Translations under genes and position numbers: made by a program
Notes under the pieces: model-generated
Told to the model about the DNA's origin: nothing
The model's database searches: none
The model's input: only the letters and a program-made list of their open reading frames with translations
NCBI RefSeq assembly: GCF_000425785.1
Contig: NZ_AUEC01000025.1
Location: forward strand, 52,040 to 116,039
Direction of reading: 5' to 3'
Source of the DNA: Pseudomonas taiwanensis DSM 21245
GTDB lineage: Bacteria > Pseudomonadota > Gammaproteobacteria > Pseudomonadales > Pseudomonadaceae
Length of the DNA stretch: 64,000 nt
In this document: positions 62,663 to 64,000 of the stretch, one piece after another
Layout of the letters: every line of letters begins with the position of its first letter
Numbering within the stretch: the first letter of the stretch is position 1

Positions 62663-64000
62663 ATGGCTAAGTTAGTCGGTGTGGTCAGCAAGGTGGTCGG
62701 GCAGGTGTTCGCGGTCGGCAGCGACGGTGGGCGACGGCCCTTGGTGGAGGGCGACCGCCTGTTTGCCGGCGAGCAATTGGAAACTGGCGCAGCCGGGGCC
62801 GTGGCCGTGCGTTTGCACAATGGCGCCGAGCTGACCCTGGGGCGTGACAGCAGCCTGACCATGACCTCCGACCTGCTGGCCAACCAGGCGCCTCACGCCC
62901 AGGACCACGGCACGGCGCCGAGTGATGCGCAGCTCAGTGATGTAGAACGCATTCAGCAGGCCATTGCCGCAGGCGATGACCCTACCCAGTCCGCCGAAGC
63001 CACGGCTGCTGGCCCATCCAGTAGTGGCGCACCCGGCGCCCTGGGCGGCGGCCACAGCTTCGTGATGTTGACCGAGGTGGCCGCGCGGGTCGACCCAACG
63101 GTCGGCTTCCCAACGGCAGGTTTCAATTCAATTCCCGAGCTGGCCACGCGCGAGATTGCCGGGACGGATCCCAGCAGTGATGACAATGGTGATGTGCTGC
63201 GGCCCACGCCGCCGCAGGATGAGAACAATCCTGTCGAACTGCAGGGGTTGGATCTTGCACCGAGCGAACTGACTTTCAGCGAAGCCAACCTCGCCGACGG
63301 ATCGGCCAGTGACCCTTCCGCGTTGACCCAATCCGGCAGTTTCACCGTGGTGGCGCAGGATGGCGTGTTCAATCTCAGTGTGGGTGGCATCAATGTCGTG
63401 ACCGCTGGCGTTGTCACAGGCGTTGGCCAATCCATCATCACCGCTCAGGGGAACCTCCTGACCATTACCGGTTACAATCCTACCACCGGAGTGGTGACCT
63501 ACAGCTACACCCTTACCGGGGCCGAGCAGCATGGCACTGGCGAAGGGGTTCGCACGGTGCACGAACATTTCCCGGTTCTGGTGAGTGACCGCGACGGCGA
63601 CATTGCGCAAGGTTCGTTGGATGTGAACATCCGTGACGATGCGCCCAAGGCTCATGACGACAGCAACGCCGTCACTGCCACCGAGCAGCACACCGCGCTG
63701 ACCGGCAACGTGCTGGGCAACGACGTGCAAGGTGCCGACCGTGTGGTCGGCGGCCCGGTTATCGCCGGTACCTTCACCGGTACCTACGGCACGTTGGTAC
63801 TGGCCGCAGACGGTTCCTACACCTATACGCTCAACACCAATGACCCGGACTTCAAGAACCTGGGGGGTGGCGGTAATGGTCTCGAGCACTTCACCTACAC
63901 GATCAAGGACGCCGACGGCGACACCAGTTCCGCGACTTTGACCCTGAACATCAGCAACCTCAACGACCCGGTGACACTCGATGGATTGGAGGTACAGGGT
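62663..64000 (+). CDS. Giant LapA/MapA-type adhesin, N-terminal part
   Basis: The frame stays open to the end of the window (446 residues visible). Residues 1-120 form a retention module: LVGVVSKVVGQVFAVGSDGG then RRPLVEGDRLFAGEQLETG. The di-alanine motif TAAG at 114-117 is like the LapG cleavage site of LapA. GGGHSFVMLTEVAARVDPTVGFPT follows, then repeats with T1SS-143 or VCBS-type beta domains (about 185-320 and 320-440, GTYGTLVLAADGSYTYTL). The protein is held in the outer membrane by its channel until LapG releases it. GGGGAGG lies before the start. Whether it is LapA or MapA cannot be settled here. Confidence 0.9.
   Translation, partial: MAKLVGVVSKVVGQVFAVGSDGGRRPLVEGDRLFAGEQLETGAAGAVAVRLHNGAELTLGRDSSLTMTSDLLANQAPHAQDHGTAPSDAQLSDVERIQQAIAAGDDPTQSAEATAAGPSSSGAPGALGGGHSFVMLTEVAARVDPTVGFPTAGFNSIPELATREIAGTDPSSDDNGDVLRPTPPQDENNPVELQGLDLAPSELTFSEANLADGSASDPSALTQSGSFTVVAQDGVFNLSVGGINVVTAGVVTGVGQSIITAQGNLLTITGYNPTTGVVTYSYTLTGAEQHGTGEGVRTVHEHFPVLVSDRDGDIAQGSLDVNIRDDAPKAHDDSNAVTATEQHTALTGNVLGNDVQGADRVVGGPVIAGTFTGTYGTLVLAADGSYTYTLNTNDPDFKNLGGGGNGLEHFTYTIKDADGDTSSATLTLNISNLNDPVTLDGLEVQG

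Overview
The window looks like a chromosomal segment of a Pseudomonas of the P. putida group. It is GC-rich, most genes have AGGAG-type ribosome binding sites, and REP-like hairpins (ATCGCCGGCAAGCCGGC type and CTTCGCGGG..CCCGCTCC type) sit in many 3' flanks. Gene content and order match what I recall of fluorescent pseudomonads: phaJ1/hydrolase divergent from fadD2-fadD1, then hrpA and a FabH-like synthase, and LysR-PA1414-symporter-gbuA-gbuR-aer. No tRNA, rRNA, CRISPR array, insertion sequence or prophage was recognised.

Layout. 1-7.7 kb: the 3' part of aceK, a DUF6279-type lipoprotein, a CvfB-like S1 protein, a secreted beta-helix protein, CsbD, a YihY membrane protein, a peptide deformylase and a GNAT acetyltransferase. 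7.9-14.7 kb: a DUF2790 protein, a MocR regulator divergent from a threonine dehydratase-like enzyme, a LysE exporter, a GyrI-like protein, and a SnoaL-YciI(DGPF)-SRPBCC-ECF42 sigma operon with a candidate self-directed promoter. 14.8-28.7 kb: lipid and polyamine metabolism (phaJ1, hydrolase, fadD2, fadD1, a gamma-glutamylputrescine-type synthetase and oxidase), hrpA, and a FabH-like synthase behind a palindromic operator. 28.8-43.5 kb: a porin, a FemAB-like GNAT protein, an MsbA-like ABC exporter, PpiA, a hydrolase, a LysR regulator with azoR, two DMT transporters, a mechanosensitive channel, a DEAD-box helicase and an MFS transporter with its LysR regulator. 44-50.3 kb: a putative Anr-controlled leader with a 42-residue PA1414-type protein, the guanidinobutyrate genes (symporter, gbuA, gbuR) and an Aer-type PAS chemoreceptor.

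50.3-57.7 kb holds the most unusual part. A DTW-domain gene is followed by the complete Anbu cluster: ATP-grasp, alpha-E, transglutaminase-like and proteasome-like peptidase. Next comes a truncated copy of the 3' end of an HlyD adaptor gene, fused at a 5-bp GACCT microhomology to a copy of the 3' end of the aer gene, and then a second DTW gene. The orientation and order are what a tandem duplication of the aer-to-hlyD block would leave after most of the second copy was lost.

57.2-64 kb is a type I secretion cassette (HlyD adaptor, LapB-type ABC protein, TolC-type channel), divergent from a giant adhesin that starts with a LapA-type retention module carrying a TAAG (LapG-type) cleavage motif. 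The adhesin runs off the window. The two regulatory themes that stand out are local regulators facing their targets across shared promoters (MocR, LysR, GbuR) and surface attachment and taxis genes clustered at the right end.
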